DNA from: Spisula solida | Lineage: Eukaryota > Mollusca > Bivalvia > Venerida > Mactridae | Assembly: GCA_947247005.1 (NCBI GenBank) | Contig: OX365948.1 | Location: 52,559,401 to 52,623,400 of the forward strand | DNA: 64,000 nt | Reading direction: 5' to 3' | Shown: positions 1 to 11,383 of the stretch, piece after piece | Numbering within the stretch: the first letter of the stretch is position 1 | How the letters are laid out: each line of letters starts with the position of its first letter | The notes under the pieces: generated by a model | Databases searched by the model: none | What the model was told of the DNA's origin: nothing | What the model saw: only the letters and a program-made list of their open reading frames with translations | Translations under genes and position numbers: made by a program

Positions 1-18
1 CCAGACAAGACCGGTGGT
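1..18 (+). repeat. Left remnant of 37-bp minisatellite
   Basis: These bases match 1475-1492 and are a partial unit of the 37-bp array that resumes at 1452. The array is interrupted by the inverted-repeat element at 19-1451. Confidence 0.6.
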
Positions 19-1451
19 GACGTTGCGCAAGCAATTCGTACTCACGAACGTCTAGTTTTTCGACGTCATTTCGACTTTATTGGACAATGTTCACCCTGTT
101 GACTCTTTTCCAAGGGGTGCGACCACTTACTGTCCGATTGAAAATAGAAAAGTATGCTTAAGGGCAGGATAAAATTGTCTTTATGGCGATATAAAATTTA
201 GTTCATATCGAGAGTAAATAGTTTCGTGACCTCTGCTGAAATACAAAAATACGCGTAATTTTAATATCTGTATGTTTTTGTTTCTGATTATTCTAAAAAC
301 GTTCACAGTGATTTGTTTCATTTTTTTAAATGTTTTTGTAACATGCTTTAAGAACATACGGGCGGAATTGCATGGGGGCCGTGTGCATTGTTACTGTGTG
401 GATTATAGATTCAATACTTCAGGGGTATCATGTACATATCCAGGATGCGTGGATGATGAATATGTCCAAGTGTTTTCCGTTCTACCAATAACAATAATGC
501 ATATATGTACCATTCCAACGGACTCCGGAGATAGATTGTTAAAACAGATTAACACCAAAATGTGCTCCAACATAGCTGTACTGCCTTTTCGTCACCCGGG
601 ACGCTTTCAATCCAGCGTTACCGTAACGTCGTTCAAGTTTGCGGTTTTTAAAATTTAAGACTTAGCAACACGTCTGTAATACCAAAATGACTAGGGTAAT
701 ATTGAAAAAAAACGATATGTCCGTACTTGGTACACGATGAACATTCAATATCTAACACGATTAATGTAAAATTGGCATTACTGTGCAAATCGTAAGCGAA
801 CATAAATACACCATAATGGCAAAAACGTGCCGTAAATCACGCATTTTTTTACTTTTTAAGACTCAGAAAAATCTGAAAATTTCCATTTTTGAAACGTTAT
901 TTTAAAAATATATTTCCAGACAGTAATTTAGAAGCTATGAACAGTATTACTCTTGATTAAAATACAGATGAAATCAACAGAACAGAAAATATAAACATTT
1001 GAATAAAAAAACCGGGTCAAAATGTCGCAAAAATTGAAAATCTTACATACCGGAAAACTGGCCGTTTTCCACCGCCCTTCCGGTTCCGGCGAGATGACGT
1101 CACTGAAACTCCGGGAATGACGACGTTGACATATTGAACGTCATCCCGCAAAATTTCGTTGGAATCGGACAATGTTTTCTAGCTTTATTTTCATTGTAAT
1201 GTCGGTACCGTGTGTACGGATGTTACATTTTACAACGTCAAAAATTGGATTTATTAAGGACCGAATCGCTTGTCATAATAATCCGCTATAACATGTAATT
1301 AGCATTTATATATCATTAAAATGAGAATAATTTATGCTTTCTAACGATAAATAATGTTTGGGGTTTAATATATTCTGATTCGAAGGACGATGTTTTTCAA
1401 TAGCGTTAGTAACGTAAAATGTCGATGAGCACGAATAGCTTGCGCAACGTC
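19..1451. mobile_element. Inverted-repeat DNA element, non-autonomous
   Basis: The two ends are inverted copies of about 26 bp, beginning GACGTTGCGCAAGC (19-44 and 1426-1451). The element splits a 37-bp minisatellite unit. The flanks TGGT (15-18) and TGAT (1452-1455) look like a 4-bp target duplication with one mismatch. An open frame of 128 codons (272-658, +) lies inside, but it matches no family I recognise and has an ordinary base composition for the region. No transposase is visible. The superfamily is not assigned. Confidence 0.6.
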
Positions 1452-1646
1452 TGATGGATTGTAAATATCGGGAACCAGACAAGACCGGTGGTGGATTGTA
1501 TCGATCGGGAACCAGCAAAGGTCGGTGGTGGATTGTATCGATCGGGAACCTGCAAAGGTCGGTGGTGGATTGTATCGATCGGGAACCAGCAAAGGTCGGT
1601 GGTGGATTGTAAAGATCGGGAACCAGACAAGATCGGTGGTAGATTC
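1452..1646. repeat. 37-bp minisatellite, about 5 units
   Basis: Tandem units of 37 bp contain GGTGGTGGATTGTATCGATC and GGGAACCAGCAAAG. Units begin near 1486, 1523, 1560 and 1597, with degenerate ends. It creates overlapping open frames on both strands that I do not consider genes. Confidence 0.85.
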
Positions 1647-1757
1647 AGGACAATTCTTACATTACATTGGATTGGGGCTTAAACTACGAAGATAGTTAAG
1701 ATCGGGGACCAGACTAAACACTTCTTGATCGCCTAAATTGAACATCCATTCACTTGG

Positions 1758-1905
1758 TGTGGCCATCGTAGCTCAGTGATTAGCGCGCTCGCAGTCTAAT
1801 CTGGCGACCCAGTTTCAAATCCGGGTAGAGGCATACATGATGGCCATATTTCAGCAGAAAGCTGACTGGCAAATAAAGGCTATGCTCGGCATTTTTTAGA
1901 ATTTT
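1758..1905 (+). mobile_element. tRNA-derived SINE-like copy
   Basis: An A-box-like TAGCTCAGTGATTAG (1769-1783) and a B-box-like GTTTCAAATCC (1812-1822) have tRNA spacing. The acceptor stem does not close as in a real tRNA, and an unrelated A/T-rich tail follows. A SINE head is therefore preferred to a functional tRNA gene. Confidence 0.5.
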
Positions 1906-2645
1906 TTTATTAAGTTAAAACATAGATTTACATATCCGTGATTTAATTTCGTGGTTAAAAAGAACTTTTCATAATCAACTCAACTTGCATTAAATTTGAT
2001 TTTCTCCTAAAGCCTTGGTCCCACTGAGCATGTTTTGCCTCGGCGATGTACTCCCGATGGAAATTAATGAGCTTTGCGAGGCATCGGGAACAGGGTCCTC
2101 GTGGTCTAGAGGAAGCTTCGGGGAAGTCATGAGACAATTTGTGAAAGTTGAAGGAGTCGTAATTAATCGGGAGAACTCTCGATGTTTTCTAGACTTTATG
2201 CGTCGGACCAACTGCCTCTGGTATGCCCTTTGTATAGCCGATTCCCCCGATGTCTGAGGGAGGTAAAACGTCGGTCCCACTGCCTCGGGGATGTACTCCC
2301 GATGCCAAACAGGACAGGTTCTACAAAACATCGGGAGCCATCGGCGAGCCTTGGTGTTCAGACAAGACACGAAGCGAGGAAAACACTCCGCCGAATGTGA
2401 CTTGAAAATACAAGTTTGAGTTTTCCCATACACGGTAACTTAATGTTTCCCGTACATAGAGTCTCTGAACATTATTAATATTTCATCATTCTACGACATA
2501 GTGCGGTAGCAAACGCGGAATAAATCAAATTTATGCCATCGGTAACAAAATGAAGTTTTATACGCACTGTAGCCATTTGACATTTAACAAAACAGCCTGA
2601 CTGTGTCATAATTAGAATATAAATAAATTTACAACATGCAGCTGT
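1906..2645. other. No gene seen; short internal duplication
   Basis: No splice-consistent coding sequence was found. A word containing GATGTACTCCCGATG occurs near 2046 and near 2291, each a short distance after GTCCCACTG, so part of this stretch is an old duplication. Open frames on both strands here overlap one another and are not supported. Confidence 0.4.
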
Positions 2646-2658
2646 TAAATAATGGATA

Positions 2659-3163
2659 ACTATGGAGCCATATAACTGCCACCACTTAAATTTTAATTTT
2701 CATGAAATAGTTCGTGAAATTAACGAGGGATTTCATGAAAACAGAAACATATCATGAATGAAAGATAAATATCTTAACGTGAAAAATTGCCAGCTACTGC
2801 TTTGATCTGCCACAACATTCCTGTTATTGTTTTAAGAAACCAACTAACTTTTCACCAAAGTGTATTATTTTCCACGAAGACATTTTTACATTTCGCGAAA
2901 CTTTTCACGAAAATTAATTATTTCAACAAAACATCTTTACGTTTTGCGAAACATTTATAAGCTTTCATGAAAAACTTATTTAGTTTCGTGAAAGCATCAT
3001 CTTTATGTGGTGTCAGTTTAGAGCACTAACAAGCAGAATTTCGTGTTAAGATAATTTATCTGTCTTCATGATAGTTATATTTTTCATGAAATATCCCATA
3101 ATTTTTACGAAAGTTTTCATGAAATTTTAAAGTTAAGTGGTGGCAGTTATATGGCTCCATAGT
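2659..3163. mobile_element. Foldback MITE with 13-bp target duplication
   Basis: The ends are inverted repeats starting ACTATGGAGCCATATAACTG. The first 31 bp are perfect, and similarity continues to about 50 bp. The flanks 2646-2658 and 3164-3176 match at 12 of 13 positions, consistent with a target-site duplication. The 505-bp interior has no coding potential but is crowded with TTTCATGAAA, TTTCGTGAAA and TTTCACGAAA-type palindromes. An unclassified non-autonomous DNA element is the best description. Confidence 0.75.
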
Positions 3164-3439
3164 TAAATAATTGATAATATACGAGTAAGTCACTGTTTAT
3201 GTCCAGAGTGGGTGCACATGAGACTTGAATGACTAAGTCGCTGGCTTAGAATTAGAAGGTCGTAAAAACAAAATCAATATTTTGAGAAATCAAGAAAAAA
3301 CTGTCTGAAATCTACTCTTTACATTTGGAAAAACAAGCTTTGGTCAACATGACCACTTCCGATTTCCATGAAAATAGGCTCATTAGAAGCGCCTTGATTT
3401 GATATTCAGATTTCAATTATCACTGGTAGACACCGTATA

Positions 3440-3503
3440 CCGGATATAGCGCCCTAAATCACACGAAAACGAAAGTAAAAGTGGATAGCGTTTTTGGACG
3501 ACG
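3440..3503 (+). other. Possible 5' leader exon (weak)
   Basis: A strong donor-like site, GACGACG followed by GTAAGT, sits at 3503/3504. The next recognisable coding exon on this strand is OST4, which begins right after an acceptor at 9619-9620 and so needs an upstream leader exon. This is one candidate. Nothing in the sequence links the two, and the 6-kb intron would contain the whole Mutator-like element. Confidence 0.2.
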
Positions 3504-3829
3504 GTAAGTTTTCAGTCATTATTCTGTAAATATTTATGTGATCCACTTGAAGTGTACAAATTTAAGCAGCGGAATGTATATTTCAAAGTCCCAATGTGGT
3601 CATTTCCTCTGATCTTTCCTTATTTCTTGACAAGCAGCACCGAAAAGTATTAATGTTGAAGGACAATGCAGAAAAACGTACATTTTACCTTTATTACAGC
3701 TAAATTATGTATTTCCCAGGAGTCTGTTTAGATTTAAACTTTTACCTGTTTTATATGTTTAAACCCTCATTAGTAATTACCAACTTAAATTACAAGCATG
3801 CAATTTTAGAAAAAACAACATTGATTATA

Positions 3830-4290
3830 TAAAGTAATGGTTCTTGGTCACTGCACTTTTCCGTGTTGCCATCTACTCATATATCAAGTTTAAAAAGTCA
3901 ATACCTCAAACGGTTTTAGAGTTATGCTCTGGACAAAAAGTTATGTTAAAATTAAAGAAAGGGAGATAATTTCAAAACTGGGCTATATAGAGTTATGGTT
4001 CTTGGACACTGCACTTCTCCTTGTTCATTTTTCAAGTTTAAGGTCCATACCTTAGAAAGTTTTCAAGTTATGCTCTGGACAAAAAAAACCTTTTTAAATT
4101 TAACAAGGCGACATAGTTTCAAAACTGGGCCACATAGAGTTATGGTTCTTGGTCCCTGCACTTCTCCTAGTTGCCATCTATTCACATACCAAGTTTCAAG
4201 TCACTACCTAAAACAGTTTTAGAGTTATGCTCTAGACAAAATATGTGACGGACGGACGCATACTATAACTATATCCCTTCGACTTCGGCG
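3830..4290 (+). repeat. About 150-bp tandem interspersed repeat
   Basis: Three degenerate copies carry GAGTTATGGTTCTTGG, then a TGCACTTCTCC-like word, then GTTATGCTCTGGACAAA at 3921, 4067 and 4224. The block ends with GACGGACGGACGC and CCCTTCGACTTCGGCGGG, a tail typical of bivalve interspersed repeats. It is the same family as the 158-bp array at 48081-49200. Confidence 0.75.
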
Positions 4291-4593
4291 GGTGATAATC
4301 ATCACATGAAACATTTGAAGGTGTTGTTATAGAGAGGTTGTTTCTCTACAGAGGGCCGTTCTGGAGAGGTTGTACTGTTCATGTAGTTCCGCGAGCAAGC
4401 ACCATGGTTGACAGAATGTATAATTATACATTCATGTGTTTTGTCCGCATGCACAATCTCTTCTGTATATTGGAGCTGTACTGGATCTTCTGTTGATAGT
4501 ACATGTACTTCAGTATTAAACTTGTAGTTGTACCGCACACCTGTGTTGTTTATTTCTCATTCTAGTTATATCTTGCACTAAGTACTGCATTTA

Positions 4594-5153
4594 CACGGTG
4601 TATAACCATATCGGTATCCTCTCAGTGCAAATTGATATATCGGTACTCTCTCAGTGCTGGCACGGGTCTCTCTCAGTGCAAAACAATGAATGGAAGGCAG
4701 TAGAGGTAAGAAAATAATGTTTTTGTAAAAAAATACGGGTTTATGCATAAAAATCGATAGCCCACGGGACCCCCGATGGTTATCCATTGTATATCTATTG
4801 TTCAATTTGTTCTATCAGTTGTCACATGTTTAGGCGTGGCTGGAATGTTAACCGGGGTACTTGTTCGAAAGAATATCGAGCTATGTTTATGACGCTTAAA
4901 TGTGATTTTTATTCAATATAGCAAGTATTTAGTACCTCAGACGTAAAGCTATCGATCATATCTTGCCTCTAAAAGCTTTTTTTTCGGCAACTTCCATCAA
5001 ATTTCTTTAAAAACACCCTACTTTCGGTTTAGACGCGGACCGGTACCCTCTCTGTTTTCATTGTTTTGCACTGAGAGAGACCGATGCCAGCACTGAGAGG
5101 GTACCGATATATCATTTTAAACTGAGAGAGTACCGATATGGTTATACACCGTG
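4594..5153. mobile_element. Inverted-repeat element, 5-bp target duplication
   Basis: The ends are inverted copies of about 95 bp starting CACGGTGTATAACCATATCG (4594 onward and 5153 backward). They contain repeated CTCTCTCAGTGC words. ATTTA flanks both sides exactly (4589-4593 and 5154-5158). The 560-bp element has no recognisable coding sequence. Confidence 0.75.
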
Positions 5154-5158
5154 ATTTA

Positions 5159-6504
5159 GTATTCACTTCAACAACAAGAATATATTACATTAACGACTGT
5201 ACCCATGACTTCAGTGTATAATAATAATCACACTCATAGCCTTAGACAATGGAACTCCTCTAATCCGGACCAGACAAAAAGTCCGGAAAAGAGAGGATAA
5301 TTTCTGGATTAGAAGAGTTTTAATTTTCTATTATTAGACCTACAGTAACCAATAAAACCTCACAAGACTTTTGTACTAACAAAAAACAACAACGACCGTT
5401 AGAGTTGTACTGGTGGACCTTGAGATATGGGCGTAATGTCGAGGTTGAATAAATAAGTTGGAAACAGAATTGAACATATTTTTGAAATGTTGAGGTCGCC
5501 TAATTATTGAAACGGACTAAGTATTAAGGTTACTTACAGCTATGTAGACTCGTTTTAGCTTGTTTATGATGTGTAGTTCTACTTATATAGCTATGCTATT
5601 TTGACAAAGACTAAAATATGCACCATACATGTAATCAGAGAACTAGAATTATGTCGTCTAAGTCTGTGATGCAATACATGTACACCTTTCGTTTAATTGG
5701 GGGCCTATTTTGTGATTAATGAACTAAAACATGAACTTGAATGTGTTTTGTCTATCTTATCCACGATGGTCTTATTGAAATACCCATATTTCATTAGTAT
5801 TTTAATATGGCAGTGTGATAGATAGCCCTCGGGAATTATATAATTAGTTTTTATACGTCTGATAGAATATGCCTAGCAGAAAAGCTTATGTTCCGGAGTT
5901 ACCGGATTTTATTTTAGTGTTACGGACTTTATCATCAACCTACCGGAAGTGCACACGTAAACATAAAACACCGACTGTCGTGGAAAATAATTCAACGTTT
6001 TCAATTAAAGTAAGCATATTTGCGTTGAGTTTGTTCGTATATCGTTACATATTAGCACTACATACCATTGTGCAATGAACTCATTTAATGTTGAATTTGA
6101 TTTATTCATCTTAGCATCACCCGGCCATTCTCAATTATTTGGCCTCGATTTTGATGGCATGCACCGGTGTTTCAATCATGTTTCTGTGCCATTTTTACAT
6201 TTTTCTTCCATGACAGTTGTTGAACTGGTCATATATATGAGTCTTATTGTCAAAAAAGTGAATTTATATGTCATTCAGTATTCAGGCGTTTAGTTCTGCA
6301 TTGTGCTAGCTTTAGGTTTTTGACTTTTTCATCCGATTGGTTCTACATGATTTACCATCATTATATGGCAGTAAATTAAGGGGAAAAGTGCAACGGATGT
6401 GGGCCTCGGACACACCAGTGTGACAAAACCCAATCAACACAAGTTGGGACCTCATATGGACTGAGGGCTAACCGTTGGCCGTCTTTTCTCTCATCACTAC
6501 GCTT
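5159..6504. other. No gene seen
   Basis: A small hairpin made from CTCTAATCCGGA and TCTGGATTAGAAGAG spans 5255-5324 and resembles the ends of a DNA element. The open frames at 5869-6293 have no recognisable domain and no supporting splice sites. Nothing else was identified. Confidence 0.4.
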
Positions 6505-6694
6505 TTTTCTATTGGCAGTGGCTAGTCGTCCGGCACCGGACGACTAGACAGCGAAATTAGCGCCGTACGACTAGACAGCAAAATTGGTCGTCCGTCAGTG
6601 GACGACTAGCAAACGCTGCGTGCATTGGCTAGAGAACCGTCATTCTATTTCTACGCATTAGGCATCTACCTTATAATAATCGCTGTCGGCATGA

Positions 6695-7648
6695 CAGGGC
6701 TTTTTTTAGGGGTGGGCCGATACATCGAAATATCGATGCATTGCGATTCCGAGTGTCCCGATAGTATGGATCGATAGTAAAAGTCTCGATCCAATAACTA
6801 TCGCCGATAGTTAGCTCAAATATCGATAGTTACGATAGTTACCTTTTCATTAATATAGTTTATTATTAATTTAAATCAACTGTCGTTCTCGTTTATTTGT
6901 TATTTGTTGTTGTTAAAAAACTAATTTTAAATAATCCCACGCATCAATCCTGCAAACAATGCAGTATTTAGTTAAATTTTATTAATCTATTCCTGTCCAA
7001 TTCATTTTAAATCATTTCAACAAATAGTAGATTAGTATGTTTTACAACAAAGTGATATCTTAAACAGTGTAAATTTGCATTTACAAGTTAAACTCTGATT
7101 TTTGAGATCTTGACAATAACTATTGCAATAGTATCGCAATAGTTTCCTGCAATACAATAGTATCGCAATAGTACTTTCAGCAATAGCAATAGTATTGCAA
7201 TAGTAAAAAATGGACTCGATAGTCACCCCTAGCTTTTTTTCACTATATACGAGGGGCCTATATTAGGCCCCTTCACAATTTGCTATAGGCCCCTTTCACA
7301 AACCTAAAAGGCCCCTTAATTCACAATTAGAATTTGCGTCATGGTTTTTGTAAAATCAACTTCACAAAGCACCAAACAAACAAATCACAGATAACAGTCA
7401 TATATTCCTATACAGGACTTGATATAAAGTATTATATCATAGATACATGCATGTTTGGGAAAAGTTTACAAAAATGGAATAACGTCTGAAAAATTTTGTG
7501 TCATAATTTAATGGTTTATCACGTTAAGTTTTTCACAATTTGAAAAGTTTCCGCGCATACTTTTTCACAATTTTGAGAATTTTCACGCTAAATTTTCACA
7601 AAACAAAAGGGCTTGGGCCTCTTCACAATTCAGCGAAAAAAAGCCCTG
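6695..7648. mobile_element. CAGGGC-ended element nested in the MULE
   Basis: The left end CAGGGCTTTTTT and the right end AAAAAAAGCCCTG are inverted. CATGA flanks both sides (6690-6694 and 7649-7653). Inside are runs of GGCCCCTT and TTCACAATT. The left end is itself split by the hAT-like element at 6707-7231. Class uncertain; the CAG start resembles hAT ends. Confidence 0.65.
6707..7231. mobile_element. hAT-like MITE, 8-bp target duplication
   Basis: It starts TAGGGGTG and ends CACCCCTA. The eight bases GCTTTTTT are duplicated exactly at 6699-6706 and 7232-7239. The interior contains many CGATAG and CAATAGTA words. The 8-bp duplication and short G-rich ends fit the hAT superfamily. No transposase is present. 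Confidence 0.8.
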
Positions 7649-8967
7649 CATGAGATCTATATTTACTTGATTCTCATCGAGTCGATCCTTCTCATCGACC
7701 CGAGCCCTACTTATTTTTGCAGAATATAAACACGCGCAGTGATGGTTCCTTTCCAAAACATATGCAAGTTTGAAAGTGGACTTTTTCCTGTCATCACAGC
7801 AAAAAATGTGCATAAAAGCGCATGTAAACAATTTTTGTGGACTGATTTAAAACCAACCCTGAAAAATCCATTTTGGTGAGCAGTAGTACCTAAGCTCGTA
7901 ACCATGGGTTTTTGTTTTGTCCATATTTTTGTCAACATACTTGTCCACATTTATTAAATTCTGTAAATAGTATCTGTGATGAACAAACTTTATGTTACCA
8001 CTGTGTTTCATGAAATAATTCAGTCTTTGGGTTAATTATAGACTGACCAATCGGAGGGATCGGGTCGATGAGAAAGTTTCTGAATGACGGAGCCTCTTGA
8101 CTGGTACTTGCTTCACAGTAAATATTTTAAGATAAAAGCTTTTTTATTCCAGAAATGGTTCATTTTACTGTAGTTCAGTAATTTCTCAGTCAGAAAATGA
8201 AATTTAGTTACAGACCAAACAATTTGAAGTGTGCATGTTAGGTTTTTATCTTTTAGGGGATCGACTCCATGAGAAAGCAGTATATAGTGCAAAAAATATC
8301 CAAGTTGATTGAAATGGTAATGCTGTGTTAAAGTGACATACAGTAGCATTATGCTATGCTCATTATGATAAGTAGTAGGTAATAGAGATGTAGAAGAAAT
8401 GGTGTCACAAACAAAGCTATTGTGGCAATTAATTATTTTTCATTCGCAGGTTTAATGACACATATATATATACAAAACAATACAATTTACAATTGTAATT
8501 TTTATTTGTTTTCATTTTAAATACAACAACAACAACAATATTCATTCGTGCCAGTTTATACCATTCTAATATGGCGGACAATATACGGAGATACACAGGA
8601 GGTCACAAAATGGTTGCAGATAAGGCATTGACATGTCTGCTTATATTCGTAATTTATTATGACCTTTATTATAAGGTAGATACATAAGGGGTTTGACATT
8701 AATGGAAGATAGATAGATAGATGCCTAATGTGTAGAAATAGAATGACGGTTCCCTAGGCAATGCATGTAGGGTTTGCTAGTAGTCCACTGGCGGACGACT
8801 AATTTCGCTGTCTAGTCGTCCGGCGCTGGACAACTAATTTCGCTGTCTAGTCGTCCGGTGCCGGACGACTAGCCACTGCCTTTTCTATTTATACTGCCTT
8901 ATGCCCCTTTAAGAGAATTACTGGCAGAACAAGCGCTTTTAAAAATATTTGTTGAGGCCAGCCAAGT

Positions 8968-9040
8968 GCCCCAGTCAAAACTCAAACCAGGGACCTCACA
9001 TCTGTTGTCAAGAGTGTCATCCACTCAGCCAACAGCGACG
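8968..9040 (-). mobile_element. tRNA-like SINE head
   Basis: On the minus strand, a TGGCTGAGTGGA A-box-like word and a GGTCCCTGGTTTGAG B-box-like word have tRNA spacing. The stems are too degenerate for a functional tRNA. It lies upstream of the OST4 coding exon. Confidence 0.45.
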
Positions 9041-9412
9041 CAACACCATTTGCTAATCAAAGCATGGATTCAATGACTAACATTTTGGCTAATTTAACAC
9101 TTTTCACTGCCAACTTTGACTTTAGTCGAATTTACCCTACACAGTACACTGCCAACTTCGACTTAGTCGAAAATAGTGTATGGTATTTGAAATTGTATTC
9201 CTTGTTTTTTTTGTTGAGTTTTCACTCACACAACACTTGTTCGAAAATGTGGAAATTCTTGTTTAGCATTCAGGCTCCTAGTCATGCTGAGGCACACCAA
9301 GGTGCTTGCCTCCACGAAAATTTGAGAAATTACCAAAATAAGCATGTTTTTTTTTAAGAAAACATTGCCACAATTAGACCCTAGAAAATACTTGTCACTG
9401 GATACGGCCCTG

Positions 9413-9567
9413 CAGGCCTAGACACTAACTATTTTGGCCACTGGTCCGACAGGGCAAACGCGCCCAATTTGTAAATAGGACATTTACTGGTCCTCCAGAA
9501 TTTTCACTGTTCCTTCTGGATTTTCACTGGTCTTGGACCAGCGGACCAGTGTTAGTGTCGAGCTCTG
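9413..9567. mobile_element. Short inverted-repeat element (hAT-like ends)
   Basis: The left end CAGGCCTAGACACTAAC and the inverted right end CAGAGCTCGACACTAAC match at 14 of 17 positions. CCCTG borders both ends. It sits just upstream of the OST4 coding exon, within its 5' intron. Confidence 0.5.
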
Positions 9568-9621
9568 CCCTGTCATTGTTTAATTATTTCCTAATTTATT
9601 GTTTTTATTTTATTTTACAGA

Positions 9622-9732
9622 ATGGTTACAGACGTACAGCTTGCTATCTTTGCTAATGCACTAGGAGTGACTTTGTTTCTCCTTGTTGTATTATATCATT
9701 ATGTAGCAGTTAACAGTTTGAAGAAAGACTAG
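9622..9732 (+). CDS. OST4: OST4, oligosaccharyltransferase 4-kDa subunit
   Basis: This 36-residue protein is the small membrane subunit of the oligosaccharyltransferase complex, which transfers the finished glycan to Asn in the endoplasmic reticulum. It begins [16 protein letters not shown] and continues with a single membrane segment (about residues 9-30) containing [14 protein letters not shown], nearly identical to animal OST4 proteins (36-38 residues). The ATG at 9622 lies one base after a pyrimidine-rich acceptor (TTTTACAG), so the whole coding region is in one exon and a non-coding leader exon lies upstream. AATAAA polyadenylation signals follow at 9883 and 9922. It is easily missed by ORF callers because of its length. 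Nothing in it is broken. Confidence 0.95.
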   Translation: MVTDVQLAIFANALGVTLFLLVVLYHYVAVNSLKKD

Positions 9733-10580
9733 AATACATATTTATTTACTAATTTCATGTAAGTAAAGTGCATGTATTATTTCATTTCTTTTTTATATAG
9801 GAAATAGTGTAGTTCTAGCCCACAGGGTATTAAGTTATTTTATGGTTGCCTTATATAGATCTCATATACCTAATAATATTATAATAAATAATATACTTGA
9901 GAAACTAGGAGTCAAGGATATAATAAAGGCAAACTTAAACATGAACATAATATGTGTCAGTAGCCTTTGTTCCAGCCCGTTTGCCATATTTATGCCCTAC
10001 CCATAATGTGGGAGAGTATTTATAAAGTGTTTGTTCTGTTTGTCTGTTTGCATGGGCACACATCTTTCCATTACAGAATTGTGTCCGCATGTTAACTTTT
10101 CTTCATCTGCAACTTTTTTTCTAAATTGTGTATTATTTTTGTTTATTGTACCTGATTTAACACCATTTCTCAAGAATGGTTCAATTATTTACAGTGATTG
10201 ATTCACCGAAACCAGTTTTCTTGGACTGAATTCAAACCATAACGAACTTTACTTCCACAAGGATCCAGCAACGTCTCCACATGTGGAGGAAAATTGACAT
10301 TGTTACCAAATTTTCATTTATGGGTGTGACATGTCGCTACCGGATATCCAACCCAGTTTACCACATTTCAAATCCTGTGCACTAACCACAGAACTTTGGC
10401 TTTCATTAAAGATGGGGGAGAGGGCTAAAGAATTAGGTTATGGCGGCATGAACATTTGAGGGCAGGGTGAATGACTACATTTCTAGAATTTATTTCATTT
10501 TTAACACATAAGTATGCTGGTTGGACAATAAATACCTGAAGTAAATGCTTTAATTTCTTTATTCTTCATTTCTCTCTTAT
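9733..10580. other. OST4 3' UTR and flanking non-coding DNA
   Basis: The first 200 bases are the likely OST4 3' UTR, ending after AATAAA at 9883 or 9922. A weak tRNA-like pattern on the minus strand near 10330-10400 may be a SINE fragment. No gene was seen. Confidence 0.5.
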
Positions 10581-10830
10581 TAGTCCCCTACCGGTATTTG
10601 ACCGGAGGGGACTATAGGTTTGCCGTCCGTCAGTCTGTCTGTCCGCCCGTCAAAAAATCTGGATCCTGACATAACTCAAACAGTTTCCAAGCTAGGTTTA
10701 TGAAACATGGTATGTGGATAGGGGGCAATAATGGGATAATGCACGTCCAAAAATATTTAGATTCCGACCAAAATTGTGGTTGCTATGGCAACAGAAACAT
10801 TGAAAAATGGCTTAAAACCGGTAGGGGACT
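10581..10830 (+). repeat. Interspersed repeat TAGTCCCCTACCGGTA
   Basis: The block starts TAGTCCCCTACCGGTA and ends CCGGTAGGGGACT, so its ends are inverted. Inside are GTCCGTCAGTCTGTCTGTCC and TTGCTATGGCAACAG, words typical of bivalve interspersed repeats. It has no coding function. Confidence 0.7.
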
Positions 10831-10933
10831 TCTGTATTGCTTGCAATTCTTAATTACTTGTTCATTGTTGATGTACTCTATATTGTATATAACTTTCTGT
10901 TTTCAGTGTCATCATTTGTACATATAAGACATC

Positions 10934-11137
10934 ATGGTCGATTTGATCCACATACATACAATGTCGTTCTACGCTGGAATATGTGATATCAGCAACTTCC
11001 ACGACTCCAATACTTCTGCGTCCCCCAAAGATACAATGTCATTCCACACTGGAATTTGTGATGTCATCAGTGATGTCAGCAACTTCAACAACTCCAACAT
11101 GTCTACGTCCCCCAAAGATTGCGCGATATATTGTTAA
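10934..11137 (+). CDS. Short ORF with two internal repeats (doubtful)
   Basis: The frame encodes 67 residues with two copies of a segment of the form TMSF-x2-GICD, then SNF, then SPKD (about residues 9-33 and 34-62). An acceptor-like TGTTTTCAG lies about 30 bases upstream. The repeat unit differs in length between copies by four codons while staying in frame, which is compatible with coding but also with chance. I do not recognise the protein, and it may be no more than a short non-coding duplication. Confidence 0.2.
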   Translation: MVDLIHIHTMSFYAGICDISNFHDSNTSASPKDTMSFHTGICDVISDVSNFNNSNMSTSPKDCAIYC

Positions 11138-11383
11138 CATGAACAATAATTAATTCACCTCAGCTGTTAAAGTCTGGATATCTTACCAACTTAAAAATCC
11201 ATAGTCATCTCATGATGTAATTTTCTGTTGATTAGAAAATATATAAAAATGTTGTCTTAACTATTAGTTGTGTTTTATTAGACTTATGGCTAATTTTATT
11301 TTCCAATGTTGACAAATTTCGTCTTGGACCTGTAGCCAAAAGTCACATGGTATTGCTACACTGATATAGTGTATAGGAAACCT

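Larger units (their letters stand above)
6514..8880. mobile_element. Mutator-like (MULE-type) non-autonomous element
   Basis: The two ends are long inverted copies of roughly 165 bp starting GGCAGTGGCTAGTCGTCC. Subterminal repeats of TAGTCGTCCGG and CGGACGACTAG occur within them. The nine bases TTTTCTATT are duplicated exactly on each side (6505-6513 and 8881-8889). A 9-bp duplication with long terminal inverted repeats is characteristic of Mutator-like elements. I see no MURA-like transposase, so it is non-autonomous. Two other elements are nested near its left end. Confidence 0.8.

Noticed and set aside
272..658. 128-codon open frame inside the first mobile element
   Set aside because: Starts with ATG but matches no transposase or other family; kept only as a note on the element.
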